A stretch of 64,000 nucleotides of DNA. It comes from Pseudomonas caricapapayae (GTDB lineage: Bacteria > Pseudomonadota > Gammaproteobacteria > Pseudomonadales > Pseudomonadaceae). Positions within the stretch are counted from its first letter, which is position 1; the number at the start of each line of letters is the position of its first letter. Both the position numbers and the translations under genes were made by a program. Positions 9,828-18,786 of the stretch are shown here, in pieces. The stretch spans positions 59,011 to 123,010 of the forward strand of contig NZ_LJPW01000161.1 in NCBI RefSeq assembly GCF_001400735.1. Direction: 5' to 3'. A model generated the notes under the pieces. The model worked only from the letters and a program-made list of their open reading frames with translations. It did not search any database and was not told where the DNA came from.

Positions 9828-10426
9828 GACTTGTCACCTTCCAGGCATTGCCAGCAGGGTATGCCGAAATGGCCAAGCAGTTCTGCGGTTTCACACAGAG
9901 GCAGACCAACCACCCCAGAATAGCTGCCTTGCAGGCCTTCGACGAAAATCGCCGCCAGCCCCTGAATGGCATAGCCCCCGGCCTTGTCGACAGGCTCGCC
10001 ACTGGCCCAATAGGTCTGAGCCTCATGGTCCTGAATCGGGCGAAATCGCACGCGACTGGTCACAGTACGGATTTCGCTGCGTTGCCGATCACTCAGCGCA
10101 ACGGCCGTTATCACCTCATGCTCGCGACCCGACAGGGCCGTCAGCATGGCCAGGGCGTCCGCTTCATCTGCCGGCTTGCCAAGAATGCGCCCGTCAAGGA
10201 CCACGGCAGTGTCAGCTCCCATTACGCAGGCCTGTTGTTCAGCGGGCAGCACAGACAACCCGGCCTGAGCCTTGCCCAGCGCAAGACGCTCGACATAGGC
10301 AGTCGGGGTTTCATGGTCGAAGGGAGTTTCGTCGATCTGAGCGCTCAGTACGGTAAAGGGCACACCGATCTGAATCAGAAGTTCGCGGCGGCGCGGCGAG
10401 CCAGAAGCCAGATAAAGCAAGGGCAT
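9824..10426 (-). CDS. maf: Maf-family nucleotide pyrophosphatase (dTTP/UTP type)
   Basis: Maf/YhdE house-cleaning pyrophosphatase that hydrolyses non-canonical or excess nucleoside triphosphates to monophosphates. 200 residues, full length. N-terminal LASGSPRRRELL is the phosphate-binding signature; GADTAVVLDGRILGKP and DKAGGYAIQGLAA are the other family blocks, the last typical of the dTTP/UTP (YhdE) branch rather than YceF. Good Shine-Dalgarno GGAGA before ATG 10426. Lies between mreD and rng, the usual proteobacterial neighbourhood. Confidence 0.93.
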   Translation of the reverse strand: MPLLYLASGSPRRRELLIQIGVPFTVLSAQIDETPFDHETPTAYVERLALGKAQAGLSVLPAEQQACVMGADTAVVLDGRILGKPADEADALAMLTALSGREHEVITAVALSDRQRSEIRTVTSRVRFRPIQDHEAQTYWASGEPVDKAGGYAIQGLAAIFVEGLQGSYSGVVGLPLCETAELLGHFGIPCWQCLEGDKS

Positions 10427-10483
10427 AAGGACATCTCCGTGTCTGTGCGGATGAGCGCGGCGGGCGTCGCGCTCACCTTGCGC

Positions 10484-10975
10484 TTAATTGATTTTCAAAC
10501 GTTTGCGCAATCCACGCAGGCCATAACTGATCCAGGGCCACAACAGGGCACTGACCAGTGCGGGTAGAACCAGCGCCAGCGTGGGCTGACGGTTGCCGGT
10601 CAATGCACTCAGCCAGAGCTGTGCGAGCTGCGCAAGACCAAATACGACCAGCAGCACCAGGCACTGTTGCCACATGGGGAACATGCGCAGACGCTGCTGC
10701 AGGGACATCACCAGAAATGTGATCAGACTGAGGATCAGCGCATTCTGGCCAAGCAAGGTGCCATACAGCACATCCTCCATCAGCCCCAGTATCCACGCTG
10801 TGGTCATGCCGTACTTGTGCGGCAGCGCCAGAACCCAGAAGGTCAGCAGCAGGGCCAGCCACAGAGGCCGGAAGATCTCCATGAATTGCGGCAGCGGCGA
10901 AACGCTCAGCAACAGACCGATCGCAAACGTCAGCCAGACCACCCAGCCATTGCGCCCGGAAACATGACTAACCAT
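10484..10975 (-). CDS. mreD: MreD, rod-shape-determining membrane protein
   Basis: 163-residue integral membrane protein with about five hydrophobic segments (VWLTFAIGLLLSVSPLP; LALLLTFWVLALPHKYGM; LILSLITFLVMSL; LVLLVVFGLAQLAQLW). MreD works with MreB, MreC, RodA and PBP2 in the elongasome. Overlaps the end of mreC by eight bases and is last of mreBCD, followed 57 bases later by maf. Confidence 0.93.
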   Translation of the reverse strand: MVSHVSGRNGWVVWLTFAIGLLLSVSPLPQFMEIFRPLWLALLLTFWVLALPHKYGMTTAWILGLMEDVLYGTLLGQNALILSLITFLVMSLQQRLRMFPMWQQCLVLLVVFGLAQLAQLWLSALTGNRQPTLALVLPALVSALLWPWISYGLRGLRKRLKIN

Positions 10976-12083
10976 CGATAGGCTCCCGAGCGGTGGAGGG
11001 TCTTGAAGCAGGCGGCTGCGACGCAGCAGGCCGGGTGGCAGGCCGTGCCGGAGTCGCAGGCGTTGCAGCGGGCGCTGGCGTTGTCGGTTGCGCAGCAGGT
11101 TTGTGCGTTGCCGTGCTGCCCGGGAATACCGGAACAGCCACTTGCGGCCACATCGGGAAGGCCGGTGTGGGCGGCGGCAAAGTCGCCATCACCGAGGGCT
11201 CGATGCCCTTGTCGATGGATTCCTGCGCTTGCGCCGCGTCGGCAGCACGCTCTTCCGGCGAGCGGCCGTCGGAGAACACCAGCAACAGATAGCGACTGCG
11301 ATTCAAGGCAGCAGTTGGTACGGCACGAACGATCGCGAACGGCTGGCCGGAGTCGTGAATCACTTCCTTGACCGTGGCCACTGGATAACCGGCGGGAAAG
11401 CGCTGACCCAAGCCGGAACTGACCAGCAGATCGCCTTCCTTGATGTCGGCGGTATCCGCTACATGCCTCAGTTCCAGACGCTCCGGATTACCGGTGCCGC
11501 TGGCGATGGCACGCAGACCGTTGCGGTTCACCTGAACCGGAATGCTGTGGGTCGTGTCGGTCAGCAGCAGCACCCGCGAGGTGTAGGGCATCAGCTCGAC
11601 AACCTGGCCCATCAGGCCGCGCGCATCGAGCACGGGCTGGCCGAGCACAACGCCGTCGCGCTCGCCCTTGTTGATGATGATCCGATGGGTGAAGGGGTTA
11701 GGGTCCATGCCGATCAGCTCGGCGACCTCGACCTTTTCATTGACCAGCGCCGAAGAGTTGAGCAACTCACGCAGACGAACATTCTGCTCGGTCAGTGCCG
11801 CCAGCTTTTGCAGGCGGCCCTGCAGGAGCAGCGCTTCGGTCTTGAGTTTTTCGTTTTCGGCGATCAGTTCCGTACGGCTGCCGAACTGACTGGCAACGCC
11901 TTGATACAAACGTTGCGGCAGATCAACGATCCAGTAGGACTGCATGAGCACCATCGACATCTGGCTGCGCACGGGCTTGAGGATCGTAAAGCGGGCGTCG
12001 ACAACCATCAACGCAACCGACAGCACGGCCAGCACCAGCAGACGTACGCCCAGCGAAGGGCCTTTTGCGAAAAGCGGTTTAAT
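10968..12083 (-). CDS. mreC: MreC, rod-shape-determining protein with ATT start
   Basis: Periplasmic elongasome scaffold linking MreB to PBP2. One membrane anchor (residues about 12-30), a coiled coil (TELIAENEKLKTEALLLQG), a beta-barrel core, and a Pro/Ala/Thr-rich C-tail typical of Pseudomonas. The first ATG/GTG-type codon (GTG 12035) would remove half the anchor. Reading upstream in frame gives ATT-AAA-CCG (12083), encoding M-KPLFAKGPSLGVRL, which aligns with the start of E. coli MreC (recalled as MKPIFSRGPSLQIRL); a perfect GGAGGA lies 7 bases upstream (12091-12096). I therefore assign an ATT start (371 residues). mreB is 183 bases upstream. Confidence 0.9.
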   Translation of the reverse strand: MKPLFAKGPSLGVRLLVLAVLSVALMVVDARFTILKPVRSQMSMVLMQSYWIVDLPQRLYQGVASQFGSRTELIAENEKLKTEALLLQGRLQKLAALTEQNVRLRELLNSSALVNEKVEVAELIGMDPNPFTHRIIINKGERDGVVLGQPVLDARGLMGQVVELMPYTSRVLLLTDTTHSIPVQVNRNGLRAIASGTGNPERLELRHVADTADIKEGDLLVSSGLGQRFPAGYPVATVKEVIHDSGQPFAIVRAVPTAALNRSRYLLLVFSDGRSPEERAADAAQAQESIDKGIEPSVMATLPPPTPAFPMWPQVAVPVFPGSTATHKPAAQPTTPAPAATPATPARPATRPAASQPPASRPSTAREPIDG

Positions 12084-12206
12084 AGGCCGCTCCTCCGGGG
12101 CATGCGATCGTTGGATCGAACTTCGATTGGCAATTATTCATGCGGTATGTAACCGGCCTGGACAAATGAAAGAGATAGGCACCCTGTTTCGGCGTCAGCC
12201 TGATGC

Positions 12207-12234
12207 ATACAGGTAGCACATACGCCACCTGCAT
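12207..12234 (-). repeat. Imperfect hairpin in the mreB-mreC gap
   Basis: On the minus strand ATGCAGGTGGC and GCTACCTGTAT face each other across a 6-base loop; the two mismatches are G-U pairs in RNA, which suggests selection for an RNA structure rather than a protein site. No T-run follows. It lies about 125 bases upstream of the mreC start and might set the ratio of mreB to mreCD message. Confidence 0.45.
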
Positions 12235-12266
12235 ACAAAAGGCTCCGTGAAAGGCACCCCGGCGAA

Positions 12267-13304
12267 TTACTCGCTGGAGAGCAGATCCATGGTGTGCTTA
12301 TCCATCATTTCCAGCGCCCGGCCACCGCCACGCGCTACACAGGTCAGCGGGTCTTCGGCGACGATGACCGGCAGACCTGTTTCCTGAGCCAGCAATTTGT
12401 CCAGATCGCGCAGCAATGCACCGCCACCGGTCAGCACCAGACCACGCTCGGCGATATCCGAGGCCAGCTCCGGAGGCGACTGCTCGAGCGCGCTCTTGAC
12501 TGCCTGAACGATGGTTGCCAGCGACTCCTGAAGTGCTTCGAGCACCTCATTGGAGTTCAGGGTGAATGCGCGCGGAACGCCTTCGGCCAGGTTACGGCCA
12601 CGGACGTCGACTTCGCGCACTTCACCGCCCGGATAGGCAGTACCGATTTCCTGCTTGATGCGCTCGGCAGTGGATTCGCCGATCAGGCTGCCGTAATTAC
12701 GACGCACATAAGTGATGATCGCTTCGTCGAAACGGTCGCCGCCCACACGCACGGATTCGGCATACACCACACCGTTCAGGGAGATCAGCGCGATTTCGGT
12801 GGTACCGCCGCCGATGTCGACAACCATCGAACCGCGAGCTTCTTCCACCGGCAGACCGGCACCAATTGCAGCGGCCATTGGTTCTTCGATCAGGAATACT
12901 TCGCGTGCGCCTGCACCCAGGGCCGATTCGCGAATGGCGCGACGCTCAACCTGGGTGGATTTGCACGGAACGCAGATCAGCACACGGGGGCTGGGCTGCA
13001 GAAAGCTGTTTTCGTGGACCTTGTTGATGAAGTATTGCAACATTTTTTCGCAGACGCTGAAGTCGGCGATAACGCCGTCTTTCATTGGACGAATGGCTGC
13101 GATGTTGCCTGGAGTACGGCCCAGCATGCGCTTGGCTTCGGTACCGACGGCCACGACACTCTTCTGGTTGCCGTGAGTACGAATGGCAACGACAGAGGGT
13201 TCATTCAGAACGATACCGCGCTCACGCACGTAGATAAGGGTGTTGGCAGTGCCCAGGTCGATGGATAGATCACTGGAAAACATGCCACGCAGTTTCTTGA
13301 ACAT
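12267..13304 (-). CDS. mreB: MreB, actin-like cell-shape protein
   Basis: 345-residue bacterial actin that forms membrane-bound filaments guiding lateral wall synthesis. The N-terminus MFKKLRGMFSSDLSIDLGTANTL has the amphipathic membrane helix and the phosphate-1 loop (DLGTANT); VVDIGGGTTEIALISL is phosphate-2; VLTGGGALLRDLDKLL the adenosine motif. First gene of mreBCD, divergent from gatC with a 205-base shared promoter region. Confidence 0.97.
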   Translation of the reverse strand: MFKKLRGMFSSDLSIDLGTANTLIYVRERGIVLNEPSVVAIRTHGNQKSVVAVGTEAKRMLGRTPGNIAAIRPMKDGVIADFSVCEKMLQYFINKVHENSFLQPSPRVLICVPCKSTQVERRAIRESALGAGAREVFLIEEPMAAAIGAGLPVEEARGSMVVDIGGGTTEIALISLNGVVYAESVRVGGDRFDEAIITYVRRNYGSLIGESTAERIKQEIGTAYPGGEVREVDVRGRNLAEGVPRAFTLNSNEVLEALQESLATIVQAVKSALEQSPPELASDIAERGLVLTGGGALLRDLDKLLAQETGLPVIVAEDPLTCVARGGGRALEMMDKHTMDLLSSE

Positions 13305-13509
13305 GGGAAAGGGACCCTAGGGAACGCGTGGTAAAAAAAGTGCGGCAAACTCTAACAACGACAGGGATTTTGGGCAAGGAGCCAATATGCTAAATTGGCG
13401 GTTTTCCGAACACCACCCTCGACGTTAGCGGCTTGAGACAGTGATAACGCGATAGTGTTCCGCAATTGGCCACAAAGCAAATCCATAAGCATTCCACTGG
13501 AGATACCCC

Positions 13510-13797
13510 ATGGCGCTTGAACGCTCCGACGTGGAAAAGATCGCTCATCTGGCCCGACTGGGTCTCAATGACGCCGATATCCCGCGTACCACCGAAGCAC
13601 TTAACAGCATTCTCGGACTGGTCGACCAGATGCAAGCGGTCGACACCACTGGCATCGAGCCTCTGGCTCACCCGCTGGAAGCCACCCAGCGCCTGCGCGA
13701 AGACGCCGTCACCGAGCGAAATCGTCGTGACACTTACCAAGCCATCGCACCAGCGGTCCAAGACGGCCTCTATCTGGTTCCGAAAGTCATCGAGTAA
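13510..13797 (+). CDS. gatC: Asp/Glu-tRNA amidotransferase subunit C
   Basis: Small subunit of GatCAB, which converts Glu-tRNA(Gln) and Asp-tRNA(Asn) to the correct amidated forms; GatC wraps around the A/B interface. 95 residues, full family length, beginning [19 protein letters not shown]. Shine-Dalgarno GGAGA ten bases before the ATG. First gene of gatCAB, 14 bases ahead of gatA. Confidence 0.95.
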
Positions 13798-13811
13798 GGG
13801 AAAGCGCCTGC

Positions 13812-15263
13812 ATGCATCAAATGACTCTGGCCGAGATCGCTCGCGGACTCGCCGAAAAAAAGTTTTCTTCTGAAGAGCTGACCCGCGTTCTGCTGTCGCG
13901 CATCGCGACGCTCGACCCACAGCTCAACAGCTTCATCAGCCTCACCGAAGACCTGGCCATCACCCAGGCCCAGGCGGCAGATGCTCGCCGTGCTGCTGGT
14001 GAAAACGGCCCGCTGCTCGGCGCGCCGCTGGCGCATAAAGACCTGTTCTGCACCCAGGGTATCCGCACCAGTTGCGGCTCGCTGATGCTCGACAATTTCA
14101 AGGCTCCCTACGACGCCACTGTGGTTTCCCGTCTGGCCCGCGCAGGCACTGTGACGCTGGGCAAGACCAACATGGACGAATTCGCCATGGGTTCGGCCAA
14201 CGAGTCCAGCCATTATGGTGCGGTAAAAAATCCGTGGAACCTGGAATGCGTTCCTGGCGGCTCCTCCGGTGGTTCGGCAGCCGCAGTTGCTGCCCGCCTG
14301 CTGCCTGCCGCAACCGGTACCGATACCGGTGGCTCGATTCGTCAGCCCGCAGCCCTGACCAACCTCACCGGCCTCAAGCCTACCTACGGACGCGTCTCGC
14401 GCTGGGGCATGATCGCCTACGCGTCCAGCCTCGATCAGGCGGGGCCGATGGCACGCACCGCCGAAGACTGCGCACTGCTGCTGCAAGGCATGGCCGGTTT
14501 CGACCCGCAGGATTCCACCAGCATCGACGAGCCGGTTCCAGACTACTCCGCTGGTCTTAGTACCTCGCTCAAGGGCCTGCGTATCGGTGTGCCGAAAGAA
14601 TACTTCAGCGCAGGTCTCGACCCGCGTATCGCACAGCTGGTACACGAAAGCGTCAAGGAGCTGGAAAAGCTCGGCGCAGTCGTCAAGGAAATCAGTTTGC
14701 CGAACCTGCAACACGCCATTCCGGCTTACTACGTCATCGCTCCGGCCGAGGCCTCGTCCAACCTGTCGCGCTTCGACGGCGTGCGTTTCGGCTACCGCTG
14801 CGAAGACCCGAAGGACCTGACCGATCTGTACAAGCGCTCACGCGCCGAAGGCTTTGGTCCGGAAGTCCAGCGACGCATCATGGTAGGTGCCTACGCGCTG
14901 TCGGCAGGCTACTACGACGCCTATTACCTGCAGGCACAGAAAATTCGTCGCCTGATCAAGAACGACTTCATGAACGCGTTCGCCGATGTCGACGTGATTC
15001 TCGGCCCGACCACGCCTAACCCGGCCTGGAAAATCGGCGCCAAGACCAACGATCCGATTGCCGAATACCTGGAAGACTTCTACACCATCACCGCCAACCT
15101 CGCGGGCCTGCCTGGGCTCTCCATGCCTGCGGGCTTTGTCGACGGCCTGCCGGTCGGCGTGCAGTTGCTGGCCCCGTATTTCCAGGAAGGCCGTCTCTTG
15201 AATGTGGCGCATCAGTATCAGCAAGTCACCGACTGGCACACTCGCGCACCTGAAGGCTTCTGA
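13812..15263 (+). CDS. gatA: Asp/Glu-tRNA amidotransferase subunit A
   Basis: Glutaminase/amidase subunit of GatCAB; releases ammonia from glutamine and channels it to GatB. 483 residues. The amidase-signature catalytic triad Lys-cisSer-Ser is visible in PLAHKDLFCTQGIRTSCGS, in GGSSGGSAAAVAARLLPAA and in TDTGGSIRQPA. Middle gene of the operon; the next gene starts 10 bases after its stop. Confidence 0.97.
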   Translation: MHQMTLAEIARGLAEKKFSSEELTRVLLSRIATLDPQLNSFISLTEDLAITQAQAADARRAAGENGPLLGAPLAHKDLFCTQGIRTSCGSLMLDNFKAPYDATVVSRLARAGTVTLGKTNMDEFAMGSANESSHYGAVKNPWNLECVPGGSSGGSAAAVAARLLPAATGTDTGGSIRQPAALTNLTGLKPTYGRVSRWGMIAYASSLDQAGPMARTAEDCALLLQGMAGFDPQDSTSIDEPVPDYSAGLSTSLKGLRIGVPKEYFSAGLDPRIAQLVHESVKELEKLGAVVKEISLPNLQHAIPAYYVIAPAEASSNLSRFDGVRFGYRCEDPKDLTDLYKRSRAEGFGPEVQRRIMVGAYALSAGYYDAYYLQAQKIRRLIKNDFMNAFADVDVILGPTTPNPAWKIGAKTNDPIAEYLEDFYTITANLAGLPGLSMPAGFVDGLPVGVQLLAPYFQEGRLLNVAHQYQQVTDWHTRAPEGF

Positions 15264-15273
15264 GGAGAAACAC

Positions 15274-16719
15274 ATGCAATGGGAAGTCGTCATCGGGCTG
15301 GAGATTCATACCCAGCTTTCGACCCAATCAAAGATTTTTTCCGGTAGCGCCACAACGTTCGGCTCCGAGCCCAACACTCAGGCCAGCCTCGTCGATCTGG
15401 GCATGCCGGGCGTATTGCCGGTGCTGAACAAGGAAGCCGTACGCATGGCCGTGAAGTTCGGCCTGGCAGTGGATGCCGAAATCGGCCAGCACAACGTGTT
15501 TGCCCGCAAGAATTACTTCTACCCTGATTTGCCCAAGGGGTATCAGATCAGTCAGATGGAGCTGCCGATTGTCGGCAAGGGCCACCTGGACATCACGCTG
15601 GACGACGGCACGGTCAAGCGCATCGGCATCACACGTGCGCACCTTGAAGAAGACGCGGGCAAAAGCCTGCACGAAGATTTTCAGGGCATGACCGGCATTG
15701 ACCTGAACCGGGCCGGCACACCGCTGCTGGAGATCGTTTCCGAACCGGACATGCGCAGTGCCAAGGAGGCCGTGGCCTACGTCAAGGCCATCCACGCAAT
15801 CGTCCGCTATCTGGGCATCTGTGACGGCAACATGGCCGAAGGCTCGCTGCGCTGCGACTGCAACGTCTCGATTCGTCCGAAAGGTCAGGTCGAGTTCGGC
15901 ACCCGTTGCGAGATCAAGAACGTCAACTCGTTCCGCTTCATCGAGAAGGCAATCAACAGCGAGATCCAGCGTCAGATCGACCTGATCGAAGACGGCGGCA
16001 AAGTCATCCAGCAAACCCGTCTGTATGACCCGAACACCAACGAAACCCGCGCCATGCGCAGCAAGGAGGAAGCCAACGACTACCGTTACTTCCCCGACCC
16101 GGACCTGTTGCCGGTCATCATCGAGGATTCGTTTCTCGAAGAAACCCGCGCCACGTTGCCGGAGCTGCCGCCGCAGAAACGCGAGCGCTTCCAGAGCCAG
16201 TTCGGCCTGTCGACCTACGACGCCAGCGTACTAGCCTCCAGCCGCGAGCAGGCGGACTACTTCGAGCAAGTGGTCAGCATCAGTGGTGACGCCAAGCTGG
16301 CAGCCAACTGGGTCATGGTCGAGCTGGGCAGCCTGCTGAACAAGCAGGGTCTGGAAATCGAACAGTCGCCGGTCAGTGCCGAGCAGCTGGGTGGCATGCT
16401 CAAGCGCATCACCGACAACACCATTTCCGGCAAGATCGCGAAAATGGTTTTCGAGGCGATGGCCAACGGCGAAGGCAGTGCCGATGAAGTCATCGAAAAG
16501 CGCGGCTTGAAGCAGGTGACCGACAGTGGTGCCATCGAGTCGATGCTCGACGAGATGCTGGCTGCCAACGCGGAACAGGTCGAACAGTATCGCGCAGCCG
16601 ACGAGGCCAAACGCGGCAAGATGTTCGGCTTCTTCGTCGGCCAGGCGATGAAAGCTTCCAAAGGCAAAGCCAACCCGCAGCAGGTCAACGAACTGCTGAA
16701 GGCCAGGCTGGAGGGCTGA
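15274..16719 (+). CDS. gatB: Asp/Glu-tRNA amidotransferase subunit B
   Basis: tRNA-binding, kinase-like subunit of GatCAB: it phosphorylates the misacylated Glu/Asp and transfers ammonia. 481 residues starting MQWEVVIGLEIHTQL at ATG 15274 with TGAGGAGA upstream; a longer in-frame start would overlap gatA and has no family support. Conserved blocks: FYPDLPKGYQISQ, DLNRAGTPLLEIVSEPD and the helical C-terminal YqeY-like tRNA-binding part (VNELLKARLEG). Confidence 0.97.
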   Translation: MQWEVVIGLEIHTQLSTQSKIFSGSATTFGSEPNTQASLVDLGMPGVLPVLNKEAVRMAVKFGLAVDAEIGQHNVFARKNYFYPDLPKGYQISQMELPIVGKGHLDITLDDGTVKRIGITRAHLEEDAGKSLHEDFQGMTGIDLNRAGTPLLEIVSEPDMRSAKEAVAYVKAIHAIVRYLGICDGNMAEGSLRCDCNVSIRPKGQVEFGTRCEIKNVNSFRFIEKAINSEIQRQIDLIEDGGKVIQQTRLYDPNTNETRAMRSKEEANDYRYFPDPDLLPVIIEDSFLEETRATLPELPPQKRERFQSQFGLSTYDASVLASSREQADYFEQVVSISGDAKLAANWVMVELGSLLNKQGLEIEQSPVSAEQLGGMLKRITDNTISGKIAKMVFEAMANGEGSADEVIEKRGLKQVTDSGAIESMLDEMLAANAEQVEQYRAADEAKRGKMFGFFVGQAMKASKGKANPQQVNELLKARLEG

Positions 16720-16734
16720 TCGCTCAAATGCCTG

Positions 16735-16810
16735 TGTCCCCGCGCTCTGCGTGGGGATGCCTTTCCGCACGCTCTGCATCCGGTGTCGAGTACGCTGTGC
16801 GACACCGGGT
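16735..16810. repeat. REP-like intergenic repeat after gatB
   Basis: Contains the string CGCGCTCTGCGTGGGGATGC followed by a second arm CGCACGCTCTGC and a perfect 9-base inverted repeat CCGGTGTCG / CGACACCGG (16780-16788, 16800-16808). The CTCTGCGTGGG motif is typical of REP-type palindromes of the P. syringae/fluorescens group (recollection of such elements). The final hairpin plus GTTGTT may also terminate gatCAB transcription. Confidence 0.55.
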
Positions 16811-16893
16811 TGTTACGTCACGAAATGCATGCCAACGTGAGCATTGGCACAAAAGTCGACTACCACTCCCCCGGCATTCAGGAACCAGCCCCC

Positions 16894-17262
16894 ATGCGCC
16901 GCCTTATTTTTGCCTGCAGCCTGCTGACGTTACTGGCTGGCTGCGCCAATCACATCATCGACCCTCACGGTTATGACGAGACCGGCACGGCCGCTTATTA
17001 CGGAGCCCAACATCACGGCAACCGCACTGCCAGCGGCGAAGCTTTCAATCAGAATGCCCTGACTGCCGCGCATCGGCAGTTGCCATTCGGCACGCGCGTC
17101 AAAGTCACGAATCTGGACAACGACAGGTCAGTGGTCGTACGCATCAATGATCGCGGCCCACACACGCGCGGTCGATTGATCGACGTCTCTCGCGAAGCAG
17201 CCGAACAACTGGGTATGCTACGCAGCGGCACCGCGCCAGTACGCGTTCAGGCACTCGACTGA
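16894..17262 (+). CDS. Short RlpA-like (double-psi beta-barrel) lipoprotein
   Basis: 122-residue protein with a lipoprotein signal (MRRLIFACSLLTLLAGC, lipobox Cys17) followed by a single RlpA-type double-psi beta-barrel: GTAAYYGAQHHGNRTASGE, HRQLPFGTRVKVTNL and VVRINDRGPHTRGRLIDVS, the Asp of INDRGP being the catalytic residue of RlpA lytic transglycosylases. There is no C-terminal SPOR domain, so it is shorter than septal-ring RlpA; role in cleaving glycan strands is inferred. ATG 16894 is chosen because it creates the signal peptide; an upstream frame from 16783 would bury it. Confidence 0.85.
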   Translation: MRRLIFACSLLTLLAGCANHIIDPHGYDETGTAAYYGAQHHGNRTASGEAFNQNALTAAHRQLPFGTRVKVTNLDNDRSVVVRINDRGPHTRGRLIDVSREAAEQLGMLRSGTAPVRVQALD

Positions 17263-17296
17263 CCTCAACCCCGATTACCCCACCAAGGACACTCAT

Positions 17297-18370
17297 ATTC
17301 TCCAGCTATCGGCCCTGCCCGCCCCCGCGCTCATTCAAATGCTCAGTGGCTTGTTACTGCTGCTGATCGGGGCAGAGCTGTCGGTTCGCGCAGCTGTGCA
17401 CCTGGCCGCGATTTTCAAGGTCAGGCCACTGATCATAGGGCTTACCGTCGTGGCAATGGGCACCAGCGCGCCACAGATGGCGGTCAGTCTGCAAGCAGCC
17501 TTTGCCGATAACACCGACATCGCCGTAGGCAGTGTCATCGGCGGCAATATCTTCAATGTGCTGGTGATCCTCGGTCTGTGCGCGCTGATCATTCCGCTGC
17601 GCGTTGCCCGTCAGGTGTTGCACGTCGATATCCCGCTGATGATCGGTGCCTGTCTACTGGCCATCGGCCTGTCGTGGAATGGAGAATTCAGCAAATTTGA
17701 CGGCGTACTGCTGCTCGCAGGACTGCTGGCCTGCCTGTTTTTCATCATCCGTCAGGGCGGCCACACGCCGCGTCATGGTTATGCCGAAACCACCGAGAAA
17801 CCACGTACGTTCACACGCGTCCTGATGCTGGCCGCAGGCTTGCTGCTGTTGACTGCCGGCGGGCACTTGCTGGTCGATGCCTCGGTGGTGATTGCCATCC
17901 ACCTGGGACTGTCCGAGCGCATCGTCGGACTCACGATAATCGCCATCGGCACTTCGCTGCCCGCACTGATGACCTCATTGATCGCAGCGTTTCGCGGTGA
18001 ACGCGATATTGCCGTGGGTAACGTGATCGGCAGCAATCTTTTCAATCTGCTGGGCGTATTGGGAGTGACCGCACTGGTCGCTCCGGTGCCGCTGACGATC
18101 TCACCGAACGCGATGGTGTTCGATCTGCCGATCATGCTCGGTGTATCGCTGCTTTGCGTGCCGCTGTTCTATTCGGGTTACCGGATAGACCGCATGGAAG
18201 GCCTGTTTCTGCTGTCGTTGTACCTGACTTACGGGTTGCATATTCTGTCGATCAGCACCGGCATGGCACTGGCCGAGAGGCTTGAAACAAAAATGCTTAC
18301 CCTGGTTCTGCCTGTGCTGGGCGTTGTCGTGGCCTGGGGCACGATCCGCGCATGGCGACGCCAGCACTGA
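17297..18370 (+). CDS. Sodium/calcium exchanger family antiporter (YrbG-like)
   Basis: Inner-membrane cation antiporter with two alpha-repeat motifs in opposite orientation: GLTVVAMGTSAPQMAVSLQA with GSVIGGNIFNVL in the first half, GLTIIAIGTSLPALMTSLIA with GNVIGSNLFNLL in the second, the CaCA signature. About ten membrane segments. The first ATG (17339) has no ribosome-binding site and truncates the first helix; an in-frame ATT at 17297 has AAGGA 8 bases upstream and adds 14 residues, giving a full first helix. I annotate from ATT as the likelier start, with ATG 17339 (343 residues) as alternative. Confidence 0.85.
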   Translation: MLQLSALPAPALIQMLSGLLLLLIGAELSVRAAVHLAAIFKVRPLIIGLTVVAMGTSAPQMAVSLQAAFADNTDIAVGSVIGGNIFNVLVILGLCALIIPLRVARQVLHVDIPLMIGACLLAIGLSWNGEFSKFDGVLLLAGLLACLFFIIRQGGHTPRHGYAETTEKPRTFTRVLMLAAGLLLLTAGGHLLVDASVVIAIHLGLSERIVGLTIIAIGTSLPALMTSLIAAFRGERDIAVGNVIGSNLFNLLGVLGVTALVAPVPLTISPNAMVFDLPIMLGVSLLCVPLFYSGYRIDRMEGLFLLSLYLTYGLHILSISTGMALAERLETKMLTLVLPVLGVVVAWGTIRAWRRQH

Positions 18371-18402
18371 CCTCAACCCTCATCGATACAAGGGGAAATG
18401 CC

Positions 18403-18786
18403 ATGACAGACAAGACGATCAGCGACGGCGAACAGATCCGTCGTCAGGTGATGGGCGATGTCTACGTTGACCGTGCACTGGGTAACGCCACCGAGTTCAG
18501 CCAGCCGCTGCAGGACTTCGTCAACGAGCACGCCTGGGGCAGCGTCTGGAGTCGCGACGGCCTGCCATTGAAAACGCGCAGCCTGATCACCCTGGCCACG
18601 CTCACCGCACTCAAATGCCCGCAAGAACTCAAGGGCCACGTTCGTGGTGCGCTGAACAATGGCTGCACGGTTGAAGAAATCCGTGAGGCGCTGCTGCATT
18701 GCGCGGTTTATGCCGGTGTACCAGCAGCCATCGACGCATTTCGTGCGGCCCAGGAAGTCATCGACAGCTACGTAAAAGCGGACTAG
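18403..18786 (+). CDS. Carboxymuconolactone decarboxylase family protein
   Basis: 127-residue protein of the PcaC/CMD family: the block LPLKTRSLITLATLTALKCPQ and the C-terminal EIREALLHCAVYAGVPAAIDA match 4-carboxymuconolactone decarboxylase-like proteins. No pca genes are adjacent, so the substrate is unknown. ATG 18403 has AGGGGA upstream (MTDKTISDGEQIRRQ). Its stop overlaps the stop of the convergent transporter gene by four bases. Confidence 0.85.
   Translation: MTDKTISDGEQIRRQVMGDVYVDRALGNATEFSQPLQDFVNEHAWGSVWSRDGLPLKTRSLITLATLTALKCPQELKGHVRGALNNGCTVEEIREALLHCAVYAGVPAAIDAFRAAQEVIDSYVKAD

Noticed and set aside
13305..13509. Promoters in the mreB-gatC divergent gap
   Set aside because: TTGAGA at 13433 and TAGTGT at 13453 are only 14 bases apart; no convincing pair could be set.
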